The position numbers and the translations under genes are program-made. A stretch of DNA of 64,000 bases. Origin: Pseudoflavonifractor sp. Marseille-P3106. Its GTDB lineage: Bacteria > Bacillota > Clostridia > Oscillospirales > Oscillospiraceae. Shown piece by piece: positions 51,742 to 59,928 of the stretch. Each line of letters starts with the position of its first letter. Position 1 is the stretch's first letter. Where the stretch lies: positions 744,001 to 808,000 of the forward strand of contig LT827126.1 in the NCBI GenBank assembly GCA_900169975.1. Reading direction: 5' to 3'. Under the pieces are notes generated by a model. It was not told the origin of the DNA, did no database searches, and saw only the letters and a list, made by a program, of their open reading frames with translations.

Positions 51742-52832
51742 AAATTCACGAAAATCGTTCTCATATGAATATTGATACCAGATGGTTTGAAAAAGGCTAT
51801 GCCAAAGAAGACGTCCACTCCCTACGCCTGCAGTCTCTATGCACCGAAGCAGAGGCAGCAGCAAACAAACAGTTTTATGACAGCCACACCCGCGAAGAAT
51901 GGGAGCAGTATATCCGTCAGGCAAGTTTGGAGAGCAGCGCAGCAATGAAACCCGTCATGGAAACCATCGCACAAGACTTTGTCTGCTACCAGTATGACGA
52001 AAATATCCCTGTGTCCTATGGCAGCGACCGATGGGATCTGTACTTCTGGTGTAATCCCTTTAACGGCGCCGCAGACGCATCCGAACGGGATTTCTCATAT
52101 TTCACGCTGACCTTTAACGAACGTCAGACGCTGGAGAAACGAAGAAAAGTCTGTCAACAGGTGCTGGATCTCCTATGCTCACGCTTTCAGGAGCATCCTA
52201 ATCTCGATGTAGCCGTACAGTATTCCATATGGTTTGACCATCCAAAGATCCACGATGCGGTGGAGCGCGCAAAGCCCCGTCTGCATGGCCTGCGCTGTAT
52301 TCAGGACCAAAAAGAAGGAAAGCTGCTCCTGCAGGACGGTGCCCTGCTCTTCAAGCCAAAATACGCAAAGAAATATACCCGCACGCTGAGCCAGAGCCAG
52401 ATTTTGTCCCTTAGTTGGGAACTGGGCGTAGAGGACGGAGAGCCTGATACCGATGCTGCACCTGTTACCTTGCCTTACAAGAAATTTGGTGCCACGCACC
52501 CCATCCAGCTGCAGGTGACTTCCTACCTGAATGGAAACCTTGCCATACAAATGGTGACATGGGAAAGCGGTGACCCGGAACCCTGGGCGACTCTCACCGT
52601 CAACCTGCCCGGCCAACGGCAAAAAGACCATGCCTTTATCGACACCAATGCCGATTCGAAATTTCCCACCTGGCTCATACGACATGGTCTGGCTATCCCA
52701 ACCGGTCGCACCATGCAGAGTGGGTTCTGCACCTATCCTGAATATCGTTTTCGTGCCAACCGGCTGCAGGAGTTGGACCCGGAAGGGTATGCAGGCTACC
52801 TGAAAAACTTTGAAAGGCGGTGCAGCGCATGA
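51738..52832 (+). CDS. Protein with C-terminal DUF4313-like domain
   Basis: 364 residues. The N-terminal two thirds are unknown. The C-terminal part (about 248-350) has YLNGNLAIQMVTWESGDPEP, ATLTVNL, HAFIDTNADSKFPTWLIRHGLAIPTGR and FCTYPEYRF, as in DUF4313 (from memory). The same domain starts the protein at 53281. Overlaps neighbours on both sides by four bases. Confidence 0.6.
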   Translation: MKIHENRSHMNIDTRWFEKGYAKEDVHSLRLQSLCTEAEAAANKQFYDSHTREEWEQYIRQASLESSAAMKPVMETIAQDFVCYQYDENIPVSYGSDRWDLYFWCNPFNGAADASERDFSYFTLTFNERQTLEKRRKVCQQVLDLLCSRFQEHPNLDVAVQYSIWFDHPKIHDAVERAKPRLHGLRCIQDQKEGKLLLQDGALLFKPKYAKKYTRTLSQSQILSLSWELGVEDGEPDTDAAPVTLPYKKFGATHPIQLQVTSYLNGNLAIQMVTWESGDPEPWATLTVNLPGQRQKDHAFIDTNADSKFPTWLIRHGLAIPTGRTMQSGFCTYPEYRFRANRLQELDPEGYAGYLKNFERRCSA

Positions 52833-53152
52833 AATATAAGGCAGTTTATGATGTACTGAATGAAAGGCGGCAGACTACCCCCAGTTTCTGTTACCATGAC
52901 CGCAGCGGCTGGCGTGCTTACCCCCAAACCTACATGACCATGCAGTGCCCTTTATGGATTATTGCTGAAGATACTGCCACGGGCAGGCGTCTGTGGATCA
53001 CCCAGGAGGGCACCCGATTTAGCATTTCCATTCGAAGGATGGATGAACAGGGGCGTAACTATGGCCCTACCTATCGCATTACTTGTGAAAACAGGACAAA
53101 GCTGGCTCAGGTTCTGCGCTATCAGTTCGAGTCAAAGACTTTGGCTGTGTAG
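52829..53152 (+). CDS. Small protein related to the C-terminal half of the 53281 protein
   Basis: 107 residues. YHDRSGWRAYPQTYMTMQCP, LWIIAEDTATGRRLWITQEG and the last helix match in order the C-terminal half of the protein at 53281 (YTDYSGWRCPDGVSTTLP, LWIEASDPSHGRKFIFTQKG). Function unknown. Confidence 0.55.
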   Translation: MKYKAVYDVLNERRQTTPSFCYHDRSGWRAYPQTYMTMQCPLWIIAEDTATGRRLWITQEGTRFSISIRRMDEQGRNYGPTYRITCENRTKLAQVLRYQFESKTLAV

Positions 53153-53220
53153 CTGACGATGACCAGAGAGGAACTGCATTCCTCTCCCTGCTCCGGTTTC
53201 CTTGTCCGGAACACACACTA

Positions 53221-53266
53221 AGAAGCACCGGCAATCTGCATTTTTGCAGGCGTCCGGTGCTTCTTT
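53221..53266 (+). other. Strong hairpin just before the next ribosome site
   Basis: AGAAGCACCGG (53221-53231) and CCGGTGCTTCT (53254-53264), inner CTGCA/TGCAG; only two T follow before GGAGG. It may act as terminator or as translation control. Confidence 0.5.
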
Positions 53267-53280
53267 GGAGGAAAACGCTT

Positions 53281-53988
53281 ATGAATACTCTCGCATTTAC
53301 GCTGGGCGAACACCGAGCCCAGCTGACTTTGAAAATCAGTACATATCCCAACGGCAATCTCGCCATCAAACTTTATGAAAAGGATCACGGCATCCTGATT
53401 TTTTGGGAAACCCTTACCACCAACTTAACCGGAATCCGCCCCGACCACTGCGCTTTCATCAATATAAAAGCCGCAGACGGACTTTTTCCGGTCTGGCTAT
53501 CAGACAATCACCTTGCGGAACCTACCGGACAAATTCTTGAATCGAATGGCTGTCTTTACCCTGAATACCTGTTTTATGGCAAAGAACTGGATGGCCTGGA
53601 CCATGAGGGGCACACCCTCTACATCCGGCATCAGAAAGGCGAGCTGGGGCGCCGCTTTGAGCGGCTGTATCTTGCCCTGCGCAGACTGGCACGAGAAATC
53701 AATGGGTTCAGCTACACTGATTACAGCGGCTGGCGGTGTCCAGATGGGGTTTCCACCACCCTGCCCCTCTGGATTGAGGCATCTGACCCTTCTCATGGCC
53801 GCAAATTCATCTTCACACAGAAAGGTCCCGCACTCCAGACTACCATCCGCTATGCCGATGGTACGGAGAAGCAGTGCATCTACCGGCGCAAAGAGGACAT
53901 GGCAGGCGATCTGATGACCATGTTCCAGGATGAGCTGCGTGTCTACCCTCCCTGGTCTGAAGACCGAAGGAAACGGTACGAATATTAA
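53281..53988 (+). CDS. Two-module protein: DUF4313-like domain plus SGW module
   Basis: 235 residues. Residues 1-115 match the C-terminal domain of the 51738 protein (YPNGNLAIKLYEKDHGILIF, CAFINIKAADGLFPVWL, PTGQILESNGCLYPEYLF). Residues about 138-225 match the small protein at 52829. It looks like a fusion of copies of its two upstream neighbours. GGAGG site. Confidence 0.6.
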   Translation: MNTLAFTLGEHRAQLTLKISTYPNGNLAIKLYEKDHGILIFWETLTTNLTGIRPDHCAFINIKAADGLFPVWLSDNHLAEPTGQILESNGCLYPEYLFYGKELDGLDHEGHTLYIRHQKGELGRRFERLYLALRRLAREINGFSYTDYSGWRCPDGVSTTLPLWIEASDPSHGRKFIFTQKGPALQTTIRYADGTEKQCIYRRKEDMAGDLMTMFQDELRVYPPWSEDRRKRYEY

Positions 53989-54014
53989 ACACGATAAAAT
54001 AGGAGGACATCATC

Positions 54015-54671
54015 ATGAAGATCCGTATCTATCCTAAATCCCTGTTAGAAACCATGTGGCAGCAGGACAAACTGCTGTTTACCCCAGAGGCGGAGCAACC
54101 ACCCTTGTGTCTTCGGTGTGGTCAGCCGCTGGACCGCAGGCTGGTCATCAACGCCCTGAGCCGCTATGCAGATGTCCATATCTGCGAGGCGTGCGGTATG
54201 GATGAAGCCCTGCGTGATGCCAACCGTTACCCACTCCCTCTAACAGAATGGGCAGCTGTCAAAAACGGTTTGAGCCAGCAGCAGACCGATTTTGAAGATC
54301 CGCTACTGACTACTTCCTGCACCTTTGAATATCTGTTTCAGCAAGGCTCCCGCCCTGCCAGCGAGATAGCCTATTCCCGTTCTGATTATGATGGATGGAA
54401 ATGGTGGACCACCTGGCATCAGTGCCAAAAGGATACGCCTGTTCTAGAAGTTGCCCGTGAAATTGATGCTTTCCAGAATGCGCTGTTCCAACTGCCGGAG
54501 TTTCGGAATTTGGACACCCTGACACGGTTCTGCCGAGGGTACGCCCAGCCCACCAGCGAGCCCACCGAATTCAATCTGTATTCGGAAACTGCCCACTTTT
54601 GTATCTGGCTGCGGCTGATTACCCGGCATCGAGATTATAATGTCTATGTTCATTACTATCTGAAAGGTTAA
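54015..54671 (+). CDS. Zinc-ribbon protein of unknown function
   Basis: 218 residues. Zinc ribbon with LCLRCGQPL (Cys32, Cys35) and ICEACGMDE (Cys56, Cys59). The rest is helical with aromatic patches (YDGWKWWTTWHQC). AGGAGG site. A strong terminator closes the region. Confidence 0.5.
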   Translation: MKIRIYPKSLLETMWQQDKLLFTPEAEQPPLCLRCGQPLDRRLVINALSRYADVHICEACGMDEALRDANRYPLPLTEWAAVKNGLSQQQTDFEDPLLTTSCTFEYLFQQGSRPASEIAYSRSDYDGWKWWTTWHQCQKDTPVLEVAREIDAFQNALFQLPEFRNLDTLTRFCRGYAQPTSEPTEFNLYSETAHFCIWLRLITRHRDYNVYVHYYLKG

Positions 54672-54682
54672 AAATTTACAAC

Positions 54683-54729
54683 GCACCGGATACAGTATGC
54701 CTATCGGCTCTGTATTCGGTGCTTTTTTC
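54683..54729 (+). terminator. Strong intrinsic terminator
   Basis: GCACCGGATACAG (54683-54695) and CTGTATTCGGTGC (54710-54722), then six T. The loop text resembles that of the terminator at 63227. Confidence 0.85.
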
Positions 54730-54766
54730 TCAAAGTATATACTGCACCATTAACTTTACCATTATA

Positions 54767-54970
54767 TCAATATACATTTCGTTCCAGATTAAGCTGTATG
54801 ATAACCGGCAAGCTGGGAATCGTGTCATCGTTTTCAAGGTTGGTAAGATAGCGCCAGCCGATATTGACCTGTTCTGCCAGCGTCTTACGCGATAACTACT
54901 TGACTTTCTGCGCCGCTTTTACATCTGCGCCGAAAGTTTCAAAGCCGAGACAATCTTTAATATTTGCCAT
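54767..54970 (-). pseudogene. Broken XRE-type regulator gene
   Basis: From ATG at 54970 the minus strand reads a helix-turn-helix protein (LGFETFGADVKAAQKVK, stop TAG, LSRKTLAEQVNIGWRYLTNLE) with one nonsense codon and an early end after about 66 codons. The first helix-turn-helix is recognisable; the C-terminal part is gone. Confidence 0.6.
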
Positions 54971-55101
54971 ATAGCACCACCCATCTACATTGTATATTTC
55001 ATATTTTCTCAATGAAATGTTGCTATATGCAGGAAGATTAAACTTTATAATTCATATCCCGAAACATAGACATAGGAAATTATTGCCACCCCCTTGAAAT
55101 A

Positions 55102-55130
55102 TTGACAAGATACGCCTCTCGTGTTATACT
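55102..55130 (+). promoter_or_regulatory. Consensus promoter of the GntR-ABC operon
   Basis: TTGACA (55102-55107), 17-bp spacer, TATACT (55125-55130). The -10 box lies in an imperfect palindrome GTGTTATACTATTATACAC, a likely site for the GntR protein. Confidence 0.8.
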
Positions 55131-55176
55131 ATTATACACAACAGCATAACAGTTAAAACACACGGAGGATGCAGAA

Positions 55177-55560
55177 ATGAAACTGATTATTTCAAATGTA
55201 TCTGGCGTTCCCATATACGAGCAGATTAAACAGCAGATCAAGGCGGCTATTTTATCTGGCGAGCTTCAAGCCGAAGAAACTTTACCCTCCCTTAGAACAC
55301 TTGCCAAAGACTTAAAGATCAGCGTCTTAACAGTGACAAAGGCATACACAGAATTAGAGCAAGAGGGCTTTGTTAAAAATGTGCAGGGGCGCGGATGTTT
55401 CGTAATGGGGTCTGGTTCAGAACTGATTAAGGAGCAGCTTATTTGCAAAGTAGAAAACAATCTCACCGAAGCAATAAAAGCTGCAAGAATGGCAAATCTA
55501 TCCACAGAGGAATTACATCGCCTTTTGGACATTTTAACGGAGGTAAAAACAGATGACTAA
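55177..55560 (+). CDS. GntR-family regulator, YtrA subfamily
   Basis: 127 residues. Winged helix at about 10-75 (PIYEQIKQQIKAAILSGEL, LPSLRTLAKDLKISVLTVTKAY) and a short C-terminal helical dimer part, the YtrA layout. Such proteins repress ABC-exporter operons and respond to wall stress. GGAGG site; overlaps the ABC gene by eight bases. Confidence 0.88.
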   Translation: MKLIISNVSGVPIYEQIKQQIKAAILSGELQAEETLPSLRTLAKDLKISVLTVTKAYTELEQEGFVKNVQGRGCFVMGSGSELIKEQLICKVENNLTEAIKAARMANLSTEELHRLLDILTEVKTDD

Positions 55561-56413
55561 TTATTTAGAGGTAACGAATCTTTCAAAATCTTTTGATTCT
55601 TTTCAACTTCACAATATCAGCTTTACTTTGCCAAAGGGATATATTATGGGCTTGATCGGCCCGAATGGTTCTGGCAAAACAACGACAATCAAACTGATTT
55701 TGAATATGCTCAAGCGCACCGGCGGCACAGTCAAAGTGATGGGGCTGGATAATATCGCAGAAGAACAAAAAGTAAAATCAGAGCTGGGCGTTGTTTTCGA
55801 TACAAATTATTTCAGTGATGATTGGAAAGTGTCGCAGGTTGAAAAATCCATTTCGGTATTTTATCCAAATTGGGACAGCCAGAAATTTGCGGATATGTTA
55901 CGGAAATTTCACATTGCACCAACCAAAAAGGTAAAAGAACTTTCCAAAGGTATGCAGATGAAGTTAATGCTTGCTTGTGCGTTTTCATACGACGCCAAAC
56001 TGCTGATCCTCGACGAGCCGACCAGTGGACTTGATCCGGTTTCCAGAGATGAACTTTTGAAAATTCTTTCAGAGTATATTGAAGATGGCGAGCATAGTGT
56101 TTTGTTCTCCACCCATATCACAGGCGATTTGGAGCGTGCAGCCGATTATATTACCTACATCAGTTATGGCGAGCTGTACTTTACTGGCAGCAAAGATGAT
56201 TTTGTAGATATGTTCCGCATTGTAAAAGGTGGAATTGAGGAACTGTCCGATGATCTGAAAAATAAGGCGGCTGGTATTCGTACATTCCCTACGGGATTTG
56301 AGGCGCTGATGAAAACCGAAGATATTAGCGGTTTCCCTAACCTGACCGTTGAGCCTGCCACCATTGATGAAATTGTAGTGTTTACAAGCAAGAAAGGTGA
56401 CGATTATGAGTAA
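55553..56413 (+). CDS. ABC transporter ATP-binding protein
   Basis: 286 residues. Walker A GPNGSGKTT (36-44), signature ELSKGMQMKLML, Walker B KLLILDEPTSGLDP and the His switch FSTHI. A C-terminal extension of about 70 residues follows, as in YtrB-type exporters. Works with the permease after it. Base composition lower in G+C than the surrounding element. Confidence 0.9.
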   Translation: MTNYLEVTNLSKSFDSFQLHNISFTLPKGYIMGLIGPNGSGKTTTIKLILNMLKRTGGTVKVMGLDNIAEEQKVKSELGVVFDTNYFSDDWKVSQVEKSISVFYPNWDSQKFADMLRKFHIAPTKKVKELSKGMQMKLMLACAFSYDAKLLILDEPTSGLDPVSRDELLKILSEYIEDGEHSVLFSTHITGDLERAADYITYISYGELYFTGSKDDFVDMFRIVKGGIEELSDDLKNKAAGIRTFPTGFEALMKTEDISGFPNLTVEPATIDEIVVFTSKKGDDYE

Positions 56414-57056
56414 TATTTTGAAATCCACAAAATTAGATATTGCATTGGTAAAACCATATTTTAAGACAATTTGTTTCACCCTGCTTCTGCCGATTGTGTT
56501 TGCCGCAATCAATCGTTCTTTGCTGACAGGGGTATCATTTGCTATGTGCTTTATTGCCATGACGACGGGATATACCTTTTCCATCACAGAAAAAAACAGT
56601 ATGGATCGTCTGTTTGGTATTTTACCTGTTCGTAAAAGTGAGCTTGTGATCGGACGCTATGTTTTCGTCCTTGCAATGGGGCTTCTTTCCTTGATTATTT
56701 CTTTGATTGCACAGCCGCTTGTCTTGAAAGTGCTGGGTGAAACAGTTGGCGTATTTGATATTGTAACTGCCGCTATTGCAGGAGTATTCTTATTTGCACT
56801 CTATACCGTGTTCCAGATTCCGGGATATTACAAGTACGGCTCAATCAAAGGACGGGTATTTATGTATATTCCAGTGGCCGGTTTTTTGGTGACTTTACTT
56901 CTTCTCTCTAAAATGCCAGCTATCGGGAACTCAATTATTTCAGTCGTTGAATCTTCTCCGATACTTCTTGTTTTGCTTGCGGTTTTTGCTATTGTCGTGA
57001 TGTATGCGGTTTCAATCTTCTTGTCCATTCGGGTTATGAAGAATAAGGAAATGTGA
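56406..57056 (+). CDS. ABC-2 type permease
   Basis: 216 residues with six membrane helices. No signal peptide. It lies in one operon with the ATPase (eight-base overlap), and would form the membrane part of the exporter. Substrate unknown. Confidence 0.8.
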   Translation: MSNILKSTKLDIALVKPYFKTICFTLLLPIVFAAINRSLLTGVSFAMCFIAMTTGYTFSITEKNSMDRLFGILPVRKSELVIGRYVFVLAMGLLSLIISLIAQPLVLKVLGETVGVFDIVTAAIAGVFLFALYTVFQIPGYYKYGSIKGRVFMYIPVAGFLVTLLLLSKMPAIGNSIISVVESSPILLVLLAVFAIVVMYAVSIFLSIRVMKNKEM

Positions 57057-57065
57057 GGTGATTGT

Positions 57066-57188
57066 ATGGATTTCACAATTTTGGCAGTTGTGCTTTTGAT
57101 TGGTGTTGGCGTTCCTATCCGTAATAAACTCATACGGAAATATCGGGATAAAAAGAAACAAGAAGATAATAAGGATAAGCTGAAATAA
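57066..57188 (+). CDS. 40-residue membrane microprotein
   Basis: One membrane helix (about 3-17) and a charged tail KKKQEDNKDKLK. ATG at 57066 with GAGGTGATT site, nine bases after the permease stop. Possibly a small subunit of the exporter. Confidence 0.6.
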   Translation: MDFTILAVVLLIGVGVPIRNKLIRKYRDKKKQEDNKDKLK

Positions 57189-57196
57189 TATATAAA

Positions 57197-57242
57197 CAGC
57201 ACCGGGAGGAATATGAAAATATCTTCTTTGGTGCTGCTTTTT
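57197..57242 (+). terminator. Terminator of the GntR-ABC operon
   Basis: CAGCACC (57197-57203) and GGTGCTG (57230-57236), then CTTTTT. Confidence 0.7.
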
Positions 57243-57286
57243 AATAGAGCTATATTTTGCTGATAGATTTTTTGAAAAAATCCGTC

Positions 57287-57322
57287 CGCTGTAACATTTC
57301 GCGGACATTTGCCTGTTATACT
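57287..57322 (+). promoter_or_regulatory. Response-regulator operator and promoter, copy 1
   Basis: CTGTAACATTTCGCGGACAT within 57287-57311, then TATACT at 57317-57322, exactly five bases after the operator. No -35 box is present, as for an activated promoter. The same operator at the same distance stands at 59171 and 62469. Confidence 0.7.
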
Positions 57323-57350
57323 ATCTGCAAAAAGCAAAGGAAGTGAGAAT

Positions 57351-58043
57351 ATGAAGCAGATTTTAATTGTCGAGGACGACAGTTTTTTGAATAAGATGTT
57401 AGCCTATAACCTGACCGCAGACGGCTACGGCGTGACTTCTACTCTAAATGCCAGAACCGCAGCCGAAGCTATCCGCCAGCGGGAATTTGATTTGGTGCTG
57501 CTGGACATCAACCTGCCGGACGGCAACGGTTTTGAGCTGTGCAGGCTGATAAAGCCCCAGCACCCGGACACCATCGTGATTTTCCTGACCGCCAACGATC
57601 AGGAGAGCGACCAGATACGGGGCTATGAGGTGGGCGCGGTGGACTACATCACAAAGCCCTTTGTGATCGGGGCCTTGCAGCGGAAGATCAAAGCCATGTT
57701 CGCCATGCTGGAACACCACAAACCGGCCAAGGACATTTACGACGACGGGCGGCTGTTTCTGGACTTCTCGGAGCAGACAGCTTCCTTAAACGGCAAGCCC
57801 CTGACCCTATCCCCGATGGAGTACAAAATGCTGAACCTGTTCCGCAAAAATCCCCGGCAAGTGCTGACCCGTGGGCAGCTTTTGGAAAAGCTGTGGGATA
57901 TAGACGAGAGGTTTGTAGACGAACACACCCTGACAACCTCCATCAGCCGGATTCGCAGCAAGATTGAATCCGACGGCGGCGCACCCTACATCAAGACCAT
58001 TTATGGCATGGGCTATCAATGGACGGGAGGCGAGGCAAAATGA
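57351..58043 (+). CDS. OmpR-family response regulator
   Basis: 230 residues. Receiver domain with acidic pocket Asp9/Asp10, phosphorylation site Asp52 (LLDINLPDG) and Lys102 (YITKPF); C-terminal winged helix (about 130-226) ending IKTIYGMGYQW. Probably binds the three operators at 57287, 59171 and 62469. ATGA overlap with the kinase gene. Confidence 0.92.
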   Translation: MKQILIVEDDSFLNKMLAYNLTADGYGVTSTLNARTAAEAIRQREFDLVLLDINLPDGNGFELCRLIKPQHPDTIVIFLTANDQESDQIRGYEVGAVDYITKPFVIGALQRKIKAMFAMLEHHKPAKDIYDDGRLFLDFSEQTASLNGKPLTLSPMEYKMLNLFRKNPRQVLTRGQLLEKLWDIDERFVDEHTLTTSISRIRSKIESDGGAPYIKTIYGMGYQWTGGEAK

Positions 58044-59071
58044 AGGTTAAGAACCTATCGGTAAAGCGGCTGTTTGGCCGGGTGGCAATAGGGCTTGTCC
58101 TCTCCATGTCCGGGATCACCATAGCCCTGTTTTTTGTGACGAAACAGACGGCGGTGCTGCTGACGGGCGGGGCGCTGCTGCTGTGCGCCCTTGTGGGGAT
58201 TTTTGTACTGACGCAGGCGTTTGGAAAGCGGTTGTCACAGTTTACCGCTGACCTGTGCCAGACCTTAGACCACATGATCGCCGGGAATGAAGCGCCCCAG
58301 CGCCCGGAGGACAGCGAAACCCAGCTTGCCAGAATCGGACACCGGCTGGCAAGGCTTTACCAGATCATGCAGGAGAACCGCCGCCGGGTGGACGAGGAAC
58401 GGCAGGAGTTACAGACCCTTGTATCAGATATTTCCCATCAGGTGAAAACGCCGGTAAGCAATCTGAAAATGGCGACGGACACCCTGCTGGAAAAGCCCAT
58501 GACCGAGGCGGAGCGCACCGACTTTATCCGGGGAATCCGCAGCCAGACGGATAAGCTGGACTTTCTCTTTCAGGCCCTTGTGAAAACCTCCCGGCTGGAA
58601 ACGGGCGTGATCCAGTTGGATAAGAAGCTGGGCCGCCTATTTGATACCGTGGCGCAGGCCATGAGTGGGATCGTGTATGCAGCGGAGAGAAAGAAAATTG
58701 CCGTGTCCGTGGACTGCCCGGAGGATTTGACCGTTTCCCATGACAGCAAGTGGACATCGGAAGCCCTCTTTAACCTGCTGGACAATGCGGTGAAGTACAC
58801 CCCGGCAGGCGGGAAAATCGCTGTGTCGGTGGTGCAGTGGGAAATGTATGTGGAGATCAAAGTGACCGACACCGGCAAGGGCATTTCCGAAAGCAATCAG
58901 GCCGCCATCTTCCGGCGCTTTTATCGTGAGGAAGAAATACACGAACAGCAGGGCGTGGGCATTGGCCTGTATCTGGCCCGCGAGATCGTAACACGGCAGG
59001 GCGGCTACATCAAAGTGGTTTCGGAGCCAGGAAAAGGTTCGGAATTTTCCATTATGCTGCCTACAAAATAG
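58040..59071 (+). CDS. Sensor histidine kinase
   Basis: 343 residues. Two membrane helices (about 14-32, 39-60) with almost no loop between, so sensing probably needs a partner. His133 in SDISHQVKTPVS; N box NLLDNAVKYTP; G boxes DTGKGIS and GVGIGLYLA. The short-loop, BceS-like layout next to a FtsX-type transporter is typical of peptide-antibiotic resistance modules. Confidence 0.92.
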   Translation: MKVKNLSVKRLFGRVAIGLVLSMSGITIALFFVTKQTAVLLTGGALLLCALVGIFVLTQAFGKRLSQFTADLCQTLDHMIAGNEAPQRPEDSETQLARIGHRLARLYQIMQENRRRVDEERQELQTLVSDISHQVKTPVSNLKMATDTLLEKPMTEAERTDFIRGIRSQTDKLDFLFQALVKTSRLETGVIQLDKKLGRLFDTVAQAMSGIVYAAERKKIAVSVDCPEDLTVSHDSKWTSEALFNLLDNAVKYTPAGGKIAVSVVQWEMYVEIKVTDTGKGISESNQAAIFRRFYREEEIHEQQGVGIGLYLAREIVTRQGGYIKVVSEPGKGSEFSIMLPTK

Positions 59072-59111
59072 AACGCGGCGGACGGCCATTTCCGGTTGCC
59101 CGCCGTAAATT

Positions 59112-59206
59112 TTTTTGAAATGTCCGAGCGTTGTAACATTTCACCCCGATTTTCAATGAAATTTTTTGGCCGCTGTAACATTTCGCGGACATTTGGGTTT
59201 TACAAT
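59112..59206 (+). promoter_or_regulatory. Operator-promoter region, copy 2 (95 bp identical to copy 3)
   Basis: The region has two TGTAACATTTC units (59132 and 59174) and ends with TACAAT at 59201-59206, five bases after the operator. It is identical over 95 bp to 62410-62504. It drives the ABC/FtsX pair. Confidence 0.75.
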
Positions 59207-59248
59207 AGCCTTATCAACAGGCAGAAAGCCTTGAAAGGAGTTTTGAGT

Positions 59249-59914
59249 ATGAGCGTTTTGCAGACGATTGATCTGAAAAAGTATTACGGCACAGAACCGA
59301 ACATCACCCGCGCCCTTGACGGTGTGAACTTCTCTGTAAATGACGGTGAATTTGTGGCCGTTGTGGGAACCTCTGGCAGCGGCAAGTCTACCCTACTTCA
59401 CATGATGGGCGGGCTGGACACTCCCACCAGCGGAACCGTGACTGTCCGGGGCGAAGAACTGGCAAAGAAGAACGACGAACAGCTCACCATCTTCCGCCGC
59501 CGCAACATCGGCTTTATCTTCCAGAACTATAACCTTGTTCCCATCCTGAATGTGTATGAGAACATCGTCCTGCCGGTGGAGCTGGACGGGGACACGGTGG
59601 ATCAGAAGTTTTTGGACGAGATCGTTCACCTGCTGGGGCTGGAAGATAAACTGAAAAATATGCCGAACAATCTCTCCGGCGGCCAGCAGCAGCGTGTGGC
59701 GATTGCCCGCGCCCTGATTACCAAACCGGCTATTGTGCTGGCCGACGAGCCGACCGGCAACCTTGACAGCAAGACCAGCGCCGAGGTGCTGGGGCTTATC
59801 AAGCGCACCAGTGCGGAATTCCGGCAAACTGTTGTGATGATTACCCACAATGACGACATAGCCCGCCTTGCAGATCGGATTGTCCGCATTGAGGACGGAA
59901 AAATTGTGGAATAA
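59249..59914 (+). CDS. ABC transporter ATPase, MacB/BceA-like
   Basis: 221 residues. Walker A GTSGSGKS (40-47), NLSGGQQQRVAIARAL signature, Walker B IVLADEPTGNLD. Partner of the FtsX-type permease. AAAGGAG site; the long upstream extension in frame is only non-coding DNA. Confidence 0.92.
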   Translation: MSVLQTIDLKKYYGTEPNITRALDGVNFSVNDGEFVAVVGTSGSGKSTLLHMMGGLDTPTSGTVTVRGEELAKKNDEQLTIFRRRNIGFIFQNYNLVPILNVYENIVLPVELDGDTVDQKFLDEIVHLLGLEDKLKNMPNNLSGGQQQRVAIARALITKPAIVLADEPTGNLDSKTSAEVLGLIKRTSAEFRQTVVMITHNDDIARLADRIVRIEDGKIVE

Positions 59915-59928
59915 GGAGGTGGCAAGCT

